A stretch of DNA of 64,000 nt. Source: an uncultured Bacteroidales bacterium. GTDB taxonomy: Bacteria; Bacteroidota; Bacteroidia; Bacteroidales; P3. Location: assembly GCA_947168515.1 (NCBI GenBank), contig CAMVMF010000012.1:1-64000 (forward strand). Direction: 5' to 3'. The notes below the pieces were generated by a model, which was given only the letters and a program-made list of their open reading frames with translations, was not told the origin of the DNA and did no database searches. Of this stretch, positions 30,182-38,954 are shown one piece after another (within the stretch, counting starts at the first letter, position 1; every line of letters begins with the position of its first letter). The position numbers were made by a program, and so were the translations under genes.

Positions 30182-30392
30182 ACAGGAATTCAAGTATATG
30201 ACCGAGGGTATCACCTCCGACATAATACAGTTGCTGATTGACCGCAACCAATACACATTGCCTTGTGCAGTTGATGCAGTTTATAGTTCCAATACCTACA
30301 AAGCCCTGCTTCATCCATTGTCCAATCTTTACTTTCAGAGTTCAGGATATGTCTATTCCTTGTTAGAAAAAGAGTTGTTCAAACAGAATTGA
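30168..30392 (+). CDS. Small third gene of the DUF3791/DUF3990 operon
   Basis: 74 residues, starting 14 nt inside the DUF3990 gene. Helical, with FKYMTEGITSDIIQLLIDRN and the ending LYFQSSGYVYSLLEKEL. I recall similar small proteins at this place in other Bacteroidales but cannot name a family. The overlap says it is made together with the DUF3990 protein and may neutralise or assist it. Confidence 0.75.
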   Translation: MNVTEQEFKYMTEGITSDIIQLLIDRNQYTLPCAVDAVYSSNTYKALLHPLSNLYFQSSGYVYSLLEKELFKQN

Positions 30393-30487
30393 TCAACAGG
30401 CAGACCATTGACAACGTAGAATAATAGAATAATATTATAGATCAATTATATAAGCCTATCAAATCATGGACAATTATACAACCGAAA

Positions 30488-30648
30488 GCTCCACCCCGGA
30501 GGGGTGAGACCTCAATAACACCGTACAAGCCGTAGGCGCAGTGCGGTGACCATCCGTACCACCGGAAGGCGTCCCGGCAGGGACGCGACATAGAGACAGG
30601 ACAGCCGCTAACCCTAGCCCTTTAGCCCAACGGCAACCACCATCAACC
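30488..30648. repeat. Dispersed extragenic repeat, copy A
   Basis: Begins with the hairpin ACCCC-GGA-GGGGT (30493-30505), includes GCGTCCC/GGGACGC (30569-30586) and ends in a GCCCAACGGCAAC stretch. Its second half aligns, imperfectly, with 36661-36785, and its first half with 60563-60635. No coding frame. Together with the hairpin at 30684-30718 it fills the 30393-30742 gap. Confidence 0.65.
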
Positions 30649-30683
30649 CTATTTACCATTCCCGCCCACCCATTCTAACCAAA

Positions 30684-30718
30684 ATAGCCGGGGCCGCCCA
30701 ACGGGCGGCCCTGGCTAT
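30684..30718. terminator. Bidirectional terminator hairpin
   Basis: ATAGCC...GGCTAT enclosing GGCCGCCC/GGGCGGCC, with A-rich and T-rich flanks. It lies just after the end of the S46 peptidase gene (minus strand) and can serve both sides. Confidence 0.75.
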
Positions 30719-30742
30719 TTATATATATATCCTAGAGGCAGA

Positions 30743-32929
30743 CTACTTGACGATAGTTATCTCGTCGATGAGGTTCTGGGCTCCGGCGTACTTGTCGATA
30801 ACCCACAGCATGTAGCGGGTGTCGAGGCAGATGCAGCGCTGCAGGTTCTCCTCGAAGTCGATGTCGCCAGACATGGCCTCGCTGTTGCCGTCGAAGGCCA
30901 GGCCGATGAGGTTGCCGTTGGCATCCATCACGGGGCTACCGCTGTTGCCGCCGGTGATGTCGTTGGTGGTGATGAAGCAGGTGGGCAGCTCGCCGTTGGC
31001 ATTGGCATACTGGCCGAAGTCCTTAGCCATATAGAGCTGTTTGAGACGTGCGGGCACTTCGAACTCGCCTCCCACGGGGCCTTCCTTCTCTATCACGCCT
31101 TCCATGGTGGTGAAATAGTCATAGGAGACCGCATTGCGGGGACGGTAGGACTTGACATTGCCGTAGGTGAGGCGGATGGTGCTGTTGGCGTCGGGGGCCA
31201 TCAGCTTCTTGCCGTCGTTCATGCGGAGGATGCCGTCCACAAAGTCGCGCTTGCCGCGGTTGAGGTCGTCGCTGCTGGCCTTGGGCACATTCTGGTTGAT
31301 AGCCACATAAGCATCGTAGATGGCCTTGCCGGTCAGATAGATGCCGTCCTTCTCGATGGTCTTGAGTTTGGGGTTCTTCATGAACTTCTCAAAGGTGGCC
31401 TGGTCGCGGAAGATGGACTTGTCCACGAGGGTCTCGGCATACTTGGTCCAGTCGCCCTTGAACTTGCAGCAAGCCTCGTTGAGGAACTCGGGCATATAGT
31501 TCTTATTCATGTTCTCATAGACATACTTGAAGAGAGCGGCAATGAGTTTCTTCTCGGTGGCCACATCGTAGTCCTTGTAGAAAGAGGCCATGCTCTTGGT
31601 GAGATTGGCATAGACACCCTGCATGTGGGAGGCATCCTGGCCGAAGCGCTCATTGGCGGTCAGTATGGTGCGGCCGGCGCGGAAGCCCTGCCATGGCAGT
31701 TCGGGACCCGACAGCAGGCCTTCCACCACATACTGGCTGGCCTCCTGGTAGGTGGCGCGGACGGCGTAGCCGTCTTGGATGCGGCCCAGGGCGCGGGAGT
31801 ACTTCATGTCGTGGCCCTTGGCCCACTCGCGGTACTCGTTCTCGATGCCGCGTTTGACGGACATGATGTCGAGCTTCTTGAGGGCGATATTGGCCTCGTG
31901 GGCATTCTTCCAGTAGTTGGAGCAGGAGGCATACTTGGAGGCATACTTGATGCGGGTGGCCTGGCTGGCAGCCATCTGTTCGCGCAGGACACCGATTTTG
32001 ACGCTGCGGATCTCATAGACCAGCTTGTTGGTGATGTTCATGGTCTCTTCGAGGCCGTAGGAAGTGAGGAAGCGGTCGGTGGTGCCGGGGAAACCCATCA
32101 CCATGGCAAAGTCGCCATCCTGTATGCCTTTGATGCTGACGGGCAGGTGGTGCTTGGGCTTCAGGGGCACGTTCTCCTGGGCATAGGGGGCGGGGCTGCC
32201 GTCGGGGGCGGTGTAGATGCGGAAGAGGGAGAAGTCGCACGTATGGCGGGGCCACATCCAGTTGTCGGTGTCGCCACCAAACTTACCCATGCTCGAAGGA
32301 GGAGCCCCAACGAGGCGGACATCCTTATAGATGCGGTGGATGAAGAGGAAGAACTGATTGCCGTTGAACATGGGGCGGACGCTGGCCTCGCAGCCGGGGT
32401 TCTCGGCCTTGCCCTTGGCAACAAGGGCTTCGCTGATCTTGCCGATGGCTTCGGCGCGGGCCTCCTCGGTCATCTCGTCGTTGACGGTGGCAAGCACCTG
32501 GGCGGTCACGTCGTCCACGCGCACCAGTATAGAGGCGGTGAGGCCGGGGTTGGGCAGCTCCTGGTCCTTGCTATAGGCCCAGAAACCGTCGCGCAAATAG
32601 TCGTGTGCCACGGTGGAGTGCTCCTGAATCTTGCCGTAGCCGCAATGGTGGTTGGTGCTGACAAGACCCTGGTCGGAGATAATCTCGCCGGTGCAGAAGT
32701 GCCAGAAGTAACGGCCGTCGTTGCCAAGGCCCACAATAGCGTCCTTGATGCAGCTTTGGTTGATGCTGTAGATGTCCTCGGGGGTGAGTTTAAAACCGGC
32801 TTTCTGCATGTCGGCATAGTTCTTGCCGATGAGGTTCAGAAGCCACATGCCCTCGTCGGCGCGGCTGATGCCGGGCAGGGCAACGAGAAGTGCCAGGGCA
32901 AGAATTGCTTTGGTAAAGAACTTTTTCAT
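30743..32929 (-). CDS. S46 family dipeptidyl-peptidase, DPP7-like
   Basis: Exported serine dipeptidyl-peptidase that releases dipeptides from oligopeptides. 728 residues, the usual size. Signal peptide 1-24 (ending SRADEG). The catalytic His is in NHHCGYG (near 94), the Asp follows GGDTDNWMWPRH, and Ser663 is in GGNSGSPV. The residue that decides P1 preference follows AFD and is Gly681 (AFDGNSEAM); DPP7-type enzymes have Gly and prefer hydrophobic P1, DPP11 has Arg and prefers acidic. So DPP7-like specificity is inferred. Own promoter upstream. Confidence 0.95.
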   Translation of the reverse strand: MKKFFTKAILALALLVALPGISRADEGMWLLNLIGKNYADMQKAGFKLTPEDIYSINQSCIKDAIVGLGNDGRYFWHFCTGEIISDQGLVSTNHHCGYGKIQEHSTVAHDYLRDGFWAYSKDQELPNPGLTASILVRVDDVTAQVLATVNDEMTEEARAEAIGKISEALVAKGKAENPGCEASVRPMFNGNQFFLFIHRIYKDVRLVGAPPSSMGKFGGDTDNWMWPRHTCDFSLFRIYTAPDGSPAPYAQENVPLKPKHHLPVSIKGIQDGDFAMVMGFPGTTDRFLTSYGLEETMNITNKLVYEIRSVKIGVLREQMAASQATRIKYASKYASCSNYWKNAHEANIALKKLDIMSVKRGIENEYREWAKGHDMKYSRALGRIQDGYAVRATYQEASQYVVEGLLSGPELPWQGFRAGRTILTANERFGQDASHMQGVYANLTKSMASFYKDYDVATEKKLIAALFKYVYENMNKNYMPEFLNEACCKFKGDWTKYAETLVDKSIFRDQATFEKFMKNPKLKTIEKDGIYLTGKAIYDAYVAINQNVPKASSDDLNRGKRDFVDGILRMNDGKKLMAPDANSTIRLTYGNVKSYRPRNAVSYDYFTTMEGVIEKEGPVGGEFEVPARLKQLYMAKDFGQYANANGELPTCFITTNDITGGNSGSPVMDANGNLIGLAFDGNSEAMSGDIDFEENLQRCICLDTRYMLWVIDKYAGAQNLIDEITIVK

Positions 32930-32988
32930 GTTATTATATTATTAATTATCAATAAATTCTTCTTTCCTCAAACCATGTCAAAGAAATG

Positions 32989-33019
32989 CAAATATACGAT
33001 ATTTTAGCAAAATAGCAAC
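32989..33019 (-). promoter_or_regulatory. Promoter of the S46 peptidase gene
   Basis: TATATTTG at 32989-32996 (minus strand), with GTTG 19 nt upstream in place of TTTG. The ATG lies 60 nt downstream. Confidence 0.65.
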
Positions 33020-33040
33020 TTTTTACTTCCACCACGACAC

Positions 33041-33070
33041 AAAAGGAGCCTCCCGGACTGGGGGGGCTCC
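33041..33070 (-). terminator. Terminator of the outer-membrane barrel gene
   Basis: GGAGCC/GGCTCC stem extended by CCC/GGG pairs, with TTTT following on the minus strand. Confidence 0.75.
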
Positions 33071-33130
33071 TCAGGGTGCAATAGGTATTTGGGGACAGAA
33101 TTACAGCATACGGGATGCGGGAGGGCTCTG

Positions 33131-33808
33131 CTAGAAGGAGTACTTCAAACCGCCAAAGCCCGAGCCGTTGGCACCAATGCCCTCTTCGAGGAACACGCGG
33201 AAATGCTCGCCACCAAACTCCACGCAGACAGGGCTGAGCTGGCCGTTGACCATGAAGCTGTTGTCGCTTTCCCCGTTGATGCTCTCCATGCGGTAGGTGC
33301 CGCCGATGGCCAGACGCGTGTACATGGCAAAATGCTCTCGGTTGAACCAGTAGAACTTGGCCGTAGGAATGAGCGTGATGTAATTGCCCTTGAAGACGTA
33401 GGGCGCTGGGGCTTCACCCGTGGGGTCTGGCATACCGCCAGCCATATCGCTCAAAATGGACTGCACCCCGGTGGCCTGTTGGTATACCACCCCGGCACCG
33501 ATGCTCACGTGTTCGGAAAGGCTATAGAGATACTGTGCCGTAATGGCGGGTCCGAAGACTGCCATTTTGGTGTTCATGTTGTCGCTATGGGAGTTGACGT
33601 TGTCTTGGGCCTGCTTCATGCTCTCTATGAAGTTGATGAGATTGCCCGTGGTCATGTAGCCCACGCCAAGCGAAATCTCGCTGGTGGAGCTAGAGCTGCT
33701 GGAACTGGTGCGGTGCTTGCTGCGGGGCATCTTTTTGGGACGGTACTGGGCCGAAACGCTGGAAATAGCAATCAGCGAAATCAGTGCAAGAACAAAAAAC
33801 TTTTTCAT
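33131..33808 (-). CDS. Predicted outer-membrane beta-barrel protein
   Basis: 225 residues. Signal peptide ending near SVSAQ (residue 21), then a basic and serine-rich linker with seven consecutive Ser (about 35-41), then alternating hydrophobic/polar strands (SLGVGYMTTG, ITLIPTAKFYWFNR, FAMYTRLAIGGTYR) and a terminal Phe, as in OMP barrels. Family not named. It lies downstream of the sigma/anti-sigma pair in the same direction, separated by 109 nt; co-regulation is possible. Confidence 0.75.
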   Translation of the reverse strand: MKKFFVLALISLIAISSVSAQYRPKKMPRSKHRTSSSSSSSTSEISLGVGYMTTGNLINFIESMKQAQDNVNSHSDNMNTKMAVFGPAITAQYLYSLSEHVSIGAGVVYQQATGVQSILSDMAGGMPDPTGEAPAPYVFKGNYITLIPTAKFYWFNREHFAMYTRLAIGGTYRMESINGESDNSFMVNGQLSPVCVEFGGEHFRVFLEEGIGANGSGFGGLKYSF

Positions 33809-33917
33809 ACAATTAAAAATTTAGTGGTTTAGTGAATAATTGAATTAATAACTGTTCATACTTGAGGGCACCTGCCACTGTTTAGGAAATGCCACAGAGG
33901 TTTGTCACGCAATGGAC

Positions 33918-34874
33918 CTAGCGTCGGTAACCATTGATTGGCTGACCCGAAGGCGTGATAGCCTGGTAGTAGGTAGGGGTCTCCACTCTGACGTTGTGCC
34001 GGTTAGGCATCTTCTCGTTCTCCTCGGGCATTTTCTGTTTGGCACGGTGGGGCTTATGAGGGAGAAGGGTGTCGTTTTCGACATAGTTGGTGGGTATGCG
34101 GGGGCGGTCGAGCAAATCGGGCAACGCCTCATACCGTATAACCACGATGGCCTGGTCATGGGGCAGCACCCCCAGGAGGTAGCTGTCGGTGTCCGTGTCG
34201 AGACCGAAGGAGGTGGCTGGCAGGGCCGACGGCAGCGAACTACGTTGCTCGAAGCGTTCCTCGCCACGCCCCGCGGCCTCGGGGGCAAGGGCAAACTGCG
34301 TCCTCAGCCACTCCCATGTGGCACTGTCCCTAGCCGTGATGATGGTGGCAGGAACGTTGTGGACGCTATCGAGGTGATATTCATCCAAGTAAGCCACCTC
34401 GAAATTGGACACCGCCCCACGGCTGTCGCGATATTGGTCGGGCACCCCAGGCTTGGCAGCGTCGGCGTGGTGGTTGGCCGGGGCCGACTGCGGATGAGGC
34501 ACAGCCATGGCCCTGTCGGCTTCGGTGGCGGAAGGCTGCAACAAAGCAGGGCGTGCTTGGGGCATCGAGAGGGTGTCGGCACCCCCTCCGATGGCCATAC
34601 CGTCGGTTGGTGAGGGCTGCTGCCCCTCGGTATTGGCGGCCACCGCGGGGGCTACGGGTTGGGAGGCCGGCCGGATGACGAAAAACAGGGCCACCGCCAG
34701 CACCACCATGGCGGCAATGCCGCTGAGGAAGGCCGTGCGGCGGCTGCGGCGCTGACGCTCGCGGCGTTCTATTTCGGCCAGGAGCTCCTCCACCGGGGGT
34801 GCCACCCTGTCGAGCAAACGGTCAGCGTCTTGCTTCCATGCCGCTTGGTATTGTTTCAAAAAATCTTCTTCCAT
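33918..34874 (-). CDS. Single-pass membrane protein, probable anti-sigma partner of the ECF sigma factor
   Basis: 318 residues from the ATG at 34872-34874 (MEEDFLKQYQAAWKQDADRL); a TTG three codons earlier is less likely. A cytoplasmic helical N-terminus of about 45 residues ends in an Arg-rich stop (RRERQRRSRR), followed by one membrane helix (about 50-70, FLSGIAAMVVLAVALFFVI) and a large Ala/Pro-rich periplasmic part. This layout, 42 nt after a sigma gene, is that of anti-sigma factors, but no zinc-binding ZAS motif or FecR domain is visible. Confidence 0.65.
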   Translation of the reverse strand: MEEDFLKQYQAAWKQDADRLLDRVAPPVEELLAEIERRERQRRSRRTAFLSGIAAMVVLAVALFFVIRPASQPVAPAVAANTEGQQPSPTDGMAIGGGADTLSMPQARPALLQPSATEADRAMAVPHPQSAPANHHADAAKPGVPDQYRDSRGAVSNFEVAYLDEYHLDSVHNVPATIITARDSATWEWLRTQFALAPEAAGRGEERFEQRSSLPSALPATSFGLDTDTDSYLLGVLPHDQAIVVIRYEALPDLLDRPRIPTNYVENDTLLPHKPHRAKQKMPEENEKMPNRHNVRVETPTYYQAITPSGQPINGYRR

Positions 34875-34916
34875 GTCGTTCAAATCTATAATGACTACTA
34901 AAGTGTACTAAGGTTT

Positions 34917-35417
34917 CTATTTGTTGTCAACAGCCATTATCTTTCTGAGCTGCTGCAATATGCGGGTATATCGGGTGCGTAGTGCCCCTTCGTTGAGGCC
35001 CAGCAGGGTGGCTATTTCCTTGTAGCTTTTGTCGTCGAGGCGCAGCGTCACCAGCAGCTGTTCATCGGCCTGCAGCTGGGCGATAGCACTGTAGAGCTCC
35101 TCTATGTCGGGCCCACTATTGGCTGGCTCTTCATACACTTCTTCCGGCAGTCCGGTCTGCACAAAGGCGGACTCTATTTTCTTCTTCCGCATCTGGTAGA
35201 GGACGGTCTTCTGCGCCACGCCCCACACCCATGTCGACTCCTCGCTACGGTGCTGATAGCCCTCCAGGCTGTCCCACAAAGCCACAGACACCTCTTGGTA
35301 GAGGTCGCGCATAAACTCGGCATCGCCGCTGCCATAAATACGGCAGACCCTGAAGATGATTCCCCGATAGCGCGAGATGAGCTCCTGGTAGTATTCTATC
35401 TTTTCTTTGTGCGTCAT
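34917..35417 (-). CDS. ECF-type RNA polymerase sigma factor
   Basis: 166 residues. Region 2 spans about 10-75: YRGIIFRVCRIYG, then DLYQEVSVALWDSLEGY and TWVWGVAQKTVLYQMRKKK. Region 4 helix-turn-helix spans about 108-160: EEQLLVTL-like QADEQLLVTLRLDDKSYKEIATLLGLNEGALRTR. There is no region 1 or 3, so this is an extracytoplasmic-function sigma. It should be held by the membrane protein encoded downstream. The promoter region shares 38 bp with that of the T9SS surface protein at 53589. Confidence 0.92.
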   Translation of the reverse strand: MTHKEKIEYYQELISRYRGIIFRVCRIYGSGDAEFMRDLYQEVSVALWDSLEGYQHRSEESTWVWGVAQKTVLYQMRKKKIESAFVQTGLPEEVYEEPANSGPDIEELYSAIAQLQADEQLLVTLRLDDKSYKEIATLLGLNEGALRTRYTRILQQLRKIMAVDNK

Positions 35418-35429
35418 TATTTTCTTTTC

Positions 35430-35467
35430 TCACTAATACTAGTTGCAGAAATGGGCAAAATGTTACA
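35430..35467 (-). promoter_or_regulatory. Predicted ECF promoter, sigma-gene copy
   Basis: On the minus strand the block starts TGTAACATTT, has TGCAACTA in the middle and ends GTATTAGTGA, 12 nt before the ATG. It matches 53507-53544 at 35 of 38 positions with no gap. The GTAAC element resembles the AAC-containing -35 of many ECF promoters. Autoregulation is inferred. Confidence 0.7.
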
Positions 35468-35564
35468 AAACCGGCCTATATTTAACAATCTTTAACTATC
35501 TTCTTCGCTTTTGAACCGTATTTGGAATACAGAGCCCCCGCTAAGGCCTCAGATCTACCCTGAT

Positions 35565-35593
35565 GGTGCGGCCTGCCTACGGCAGGCCGCACC
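35565..35593. repeat. Perfect 13-bp palindromic hairpin
   Basis: GGTGCGGCCTGCC, loop TAC, then the exact reverse complement. It sits in the 515-nt gap between the sigma gene promoter and the YbaK-like gene; no T-run, so possibly an extragenic palindrome. The rest of 35468-35982 shows no gene. Confidence 0.6.
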
Positions 35594-35982
35594 CACAGGA
35601 GCCCATCCAACGACGCTTTTGCCTCAAAAAACCTATCTGTAACAACCTTGCTCCAGGTTGGCTATTTATATTACATTTGTATTATTATTTACTTAGGTTA
35701 TATTTATCCATAATAAGTAAACCAAATAATAGTCTTAAACCGATAATTATCTATTCGAGGCGATGAAAAATCGCTTTCGAACCATTAGACACAACGACAG
35801 AAGTGGAAGCCTAACGGGGCTTCCGGAATAGGTTGCCGAAAAAGGATGTTGGCGACGGGACAGGGCAAAACTACGCCTATAAAGGATCTTTGTGGGGGCA
35901 GGATACGGCATTGGCTGTGGAGGATAAAGGGATTAGGGCAGGGGCTTGGGCGGAGGAGGTGGTGGGCGGACCGGGCCATGGA

Positions 35983-36531
35983 TTAAGCGATGGGGATAAT
36001 GACGGGGCTGTGACCGGTGTGGGGCAGATATTTGGACAGCAGGTCCTCCATCCGCAGCCGCACGAAGCCCGTGTTGGTGCCGTCGGTGCAAGAGATAAAC
36101 TGCGACTCGGCGATGGGTCTGTCGATGACCAACTGTATGCAGTGGTCCTTATCGTTGACCAACGCCAACACCGTGGTGGCGCCATGGGGCGTACCCATCA
36201 TGGCGACAAGGTGTTCCTCCGAGGCAAAGGACACGCGCGGAATAGCCAACGCCGCACAGAACTCCTTGGTGACAAAAGGTTTGTCGGGGGCCATGATATA
36301 GAGCCAGAAGCGTGTTTGCTGGCGGTTGGTGACGAAGACCGTTTTGATGACGGGGTTCTCCAGTTTGGCCCCTATGGGGATGCAGGCCTCCATGGTGGTG
36401 CCGTCGCCGGTGTCGACGCGCAGGAAGGGGATGTCGAGCGCGGTGAGGGTTTCGAAGATAGTTTGCTGAGCCGGCGACTTATATTTCTCAGGCACCGTGC
36501 GCATGGGTTCGCTGACGTAGGTATCGGACAT
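35983..36531 (-). CDS. YbaK/ProXp-type aminoacyl-tRNA deacylase
   Basis: Hydrolyses misacylated tRNA in trans. 182 residues from the ATG at 36529-36531 (MSDTYVSEPMRTVPEKYKSP). The fold is marked by KTVFVTNRQQTRFWLYIMAPDKPF, then the ASEEHLVAMMGTPHGATTVLALVND core, in which the GT-P-x-G loop is characteristic. Nearest to the prolyl-tRNA editing (ProX/PrdX) group by pattern; substrate is inference. The longer frame upstream (74 codons) crosses a repeat and is rejected. Confidence 0.85.
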   Translation of the reverse strand: MSDTYVSEPMRTVPEKYKSPAQQTIFETLTALDIPFLRVDTGDGTTMEACIPIGAKLENPVIKTVFVTNRQQTRFWLYIMAPDKPFVTKEFCAALAIPRVSFASEEHLVAMMGTPHGATTVLALVNDKDHCIQLVIDRPIAESQFISCTDGTNTGFVRLRMEDLLSKYLPHTGHSPVIIPIA

Positions 36532-36660
36532 AGATGTGGATGTTAGTTGTGTACTTTCGTGATAAACTACTGTAGAGCCTACATAACGCAGCGATGGCAG
36601 ATTTATTGCACACTGGCATGATTTAACAGTCGGGGCACTCACCTGCCCCCGACTCATAAT

Positions 36661-36785
36661 ACTAAATAAGAGTACTAGCCGAAGGCGCAGTGCAGTGATT
36701 ATCATGCGTATTGGTAGGCATCCCGGCAGGGGAGTGACACAGAAACAGGGCATCCTCCGAAAGAGGCCCCGCGGCCTGACGGCAA
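36661..36785. repeat. Dispersed extragenic repeat, copy B
   Basis: Aligns with copy A from AGCCG..AGGCGCAGTGC through CATCCCGGCAGGG to CTGACGGCAAC. It lies upstream of the YbaK-like gene. The following 36786-36990 is non-coding with a weak hairpin (AACCCAATTGGGCATTGGGTT, about 36807-36827) and nothing else supportable. Confidence 0.6.
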
Positions 36786-36997
36786 CAAACCCTCATGGGT
36801 CGTAAACCCAATTGGGCATTGGGTTTTGCCCCAAGAAGCGCACCCCCCCAGGCACCACCGAACGCACCCGCTGAGAAAAGGGTCTTTGCCGTCTATATTT
36901 ATAGTTAAAAAAAGGTCAACTCAAAGAATAACACCCTTACTACTGAAAAATAACTACATATATGCAAAAAAAATGAAGACATTTTAAAAAAAAGATG

Positions 36998-37005
36998 TAC
37001 TTTTG
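36998..37005 (+). promoter_or_regulatory. -7 box of the fimbrillin-like operon
   Basis: TACTTTTG; fits TAnnTTTG. No -33 TTTG at 19 nt. It gives a leader of about 300 nt before the first ATG. In the leader GGTTCGG (37113-37119) can pair with CCGAACC (37203-37209). Confidence 0.6.
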
Positions 37006-37308
37006 CAAATCGAAAGAATAATACAAGATATTCGAATATTACTGACTACCAAATTAATAAGTTATTTATGGCAATTTTTTTCCATTCCTAAGCGTGATTT
37101 GCACTGATAATGGGTTCGGTATCGGGATAAATCTAGGCAACCGACATTATGAGCGTAAACCAATGGAGTTAGTATATTATTCGTTTCGAAGGGTAGACAA
37201 TCCCGAACCACGAGAGTAGCAAAGAGCAAGCCGTTTGTGTTGAAGTCGCACGCAATAAAATACAACAAAATAATAAATACAACAATAATAATATAAGGAA
37301 AAAGTAAT

Positions 37309-37509
37309 ATGGTAAAAAACAATCAAAAAAAACAGTATCTGACACCAGCTGTCAAGACTGTGGCTTTCAAAGTCGAGCAAGGCTTCGCGAACTCTCCCGA
37401 CCAAGTCTTAACATTCAATCCCACAGCTGGAAGCACAGCTCAGTACCAAAACTATGATAACACCACAGATGGCGGTATTTTCAAAAATGATTTTGAGTTT
37501 ATTAATTAA
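37309..37509 (+). CDS. Small protein preceding the fimbrillin-like gene
   Basis: 66 residues: basic start (MVKNNQKKQYLTPAVKTVAF), then a polar Asn/Thr-rich end. AAGGA lies 10 nt upstream as a ribosome-binding site. No signal peptide. I do not recognise a family, though Bacteroidales often carry such short basic proteins before surface-lipoprotein genes. Gap to the next gene is 15 nt, so it is in the same operon. Confidence 0.7.
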   Translation: MVKNNQKKQYLTPAVKTVAFKVEQGFANSPDQVLTFNPTAGSTAQYQNYDNTTDGGIFKNDFEFIN

Positions 37510-37524
37510 TAATGTGTCGAGGAA

Positions 37525-38931
37525 ATGAAAAAAATCTTTTTAGCCTTAGGTTTTAGCGCAGCCCTTATGTCCATGGTCAGCTGCCAGAAAGACGAAACGT
37601 TCGTCCGTGCCTCCATCTCTCGCTACCAAAATCCGGAGAAAGTAGTGCTGAACGCCGACAACTATGCCTGTTGGCAGAGTACCGACCAAGTGAGGGTCAA
37701 CGGAACGGAATATGGACTCACATCCATAAGTGGTGACGCGGGTCATTTTCGGATTAATATGGGTCAGCAGAACCCTGGCGTCACCCTGAACGCCATCTAC
37801 CACCCCACCACGGTAACACTTGGAACGGAAGACAACAACACCATAGGCATCACCCTTCCCACAGCACAGACATACCAGGAAGATGCCAACGGGGCACAGG
37901 TGATTAACGCCCCGATGGTGGCACAGACCACCACAAACAGACGTGGTGGTGCAGAGCTTTCTTTCTACAACGTCTGCTCGTTGCTGAAAGTAATGCTGAC
38001 CCCCAATGTATTTGTACACACCATCACCGTTACATCCAACAACGCCCCCCTGGCAGGTAGCGGCACGGTCTCCTTTGCCAACCACACATTAACCATGAGC
38101 GGAACCCAGAAAACGGTCGTACTCACTGTGAACGATGCCCGTGCGGATGGCATTTACTATATTGTGCTTCCTCCCTACACCGGTACAAACCTGACCGTTA
38201 CGGTTTACGATGACCCACAGGTGATTATGACATTGGAACAAGATAAAGAAGGTGGCCATACGTTGCCGGCCAACCAGATTGCCTCAATCGATATCGGTTC
38301 ACGCGACCTCGGCCGTGGCATCTTCTCGGTTTCTGCCACCTCCAGGGTTTCCTTTGCCAAGGGAAACCTAACGGGCACAAGCAGTTATGACTTTGAGTCG
38401 ACACAAACGGCCAGCGGAACTAGCTATGGTACCACCAGCCGTCCCTTAATATCAGGTAAGATGGCCGAAGATTGGTTCTACTTATCTGATGCAGAGTGGA
38501 ATTATTTGCTCAATCGTGGCAAAACGGATAATAGTACTCATATTACTGATGGAAACAATTACGCCATTCGAGGAACGATAAACGGCACTTACCATGGACT
38601 GATTCTTCTGCCCGACACTTGGTATACCTCTCTTCAGTCTACAGTCCAAAGGCAATTTGGCACTTCTCCTAATATGAGTTCGCTCACAGTAGCCCAATGG
38701 GAAGTTTGTGAGGCTCTTGGAGCCGTGTTCTTAGTCGCAGACGAGAATGCCCACAACTTATATTTCACAGGAGAGAATAATTATGTCAGTTTTGGACAAA
38801 ATGGTGGACCCGATGACCCAGTTGTAGTAACAAATAAAACAAACGGGACCAAATATACACACGTGCGTCTGGCGCACTTCGTTGTAGGCTCGCCAACAAT
38901 TGCTAATACTACTCCTACTCCTACTAATTAA
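37525..38931 (+). CDS. Fimbrillin-like surface lipoprotein
   Basis: 468 residues. Lipobox MVSC (Cys20) after a short signal peptide. The N-terminal half shows the fimbrillin A-like pattern: AYACWQSTDQVRVNG-type strand (seen as NYACWQSTDQVRVNGTEY), LNAIYHPT, then LSFYNVCSLLKVML and YYIVLPPYTGTNLTVTVYD. The C-terminal half (from about 270) differs and looks like a small beta-rich domain (FSVSATSRVSFAKGNL...WNYLLNRG). It ends in a Thr/Pro run. Probably surface adhesin or pilus-like component; assembly type is not certain. Confidence 0.85.
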   Translation: MKKIFLALGFSAALMSMVSCQKDETFVRASISRYQNPEKVVLNADNYACWQSTDQVRVNGTEYGLTSISGDAGHFRINMGQQNPGVTLNAIYHPTTVTLGTEDNNTIGITLPTAQTYQEDANGAQVINAPMVAQTTTNRRGGAELSFYNVCSLLKVMLTPNVFVHTITVTSNNAPLAGSGTVSFANHTLTMSGTQKTVVLTVNDARADGIYYIVLPPYTGTNLTVTVYDDPQVIMTLEQDKEGGHTLPANQIASIDIGSRDLGRGIFSVSATSRVSFAKGNLTGTSSYDFESTQTASGTSYGTTSRPLISGKMAEDWFYLSDAEWNYLLNRGKTDNSTHITDGNNYAIRGTINGTYHGLILLPDTWYTSLQSTVQRQFGTSPNMSSLTVAQWEVCEALGAVFLVADENAHNLYFTGENNYVSFGQNGGPDDPVVVTNKTNGTKYTHVRLAHFVVGSPTIANTTPTPTN

Positions 38932-38954
38932 TCCTATAGACCTTATAGTTTAAA

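Noticed and set aside
31625-33007. Plus-strand open frame of 460 codons opposite the S46 peptidase
   Set aside because: Shadow of a GC-rich gene with catalytic motifs intact on the minus strand.
35833-36546. Plus-strand open frame of 237 codons opposite the YbaK-like gene
   Set aside because: The minus strand has the recognisable family core; the plus frame does not.
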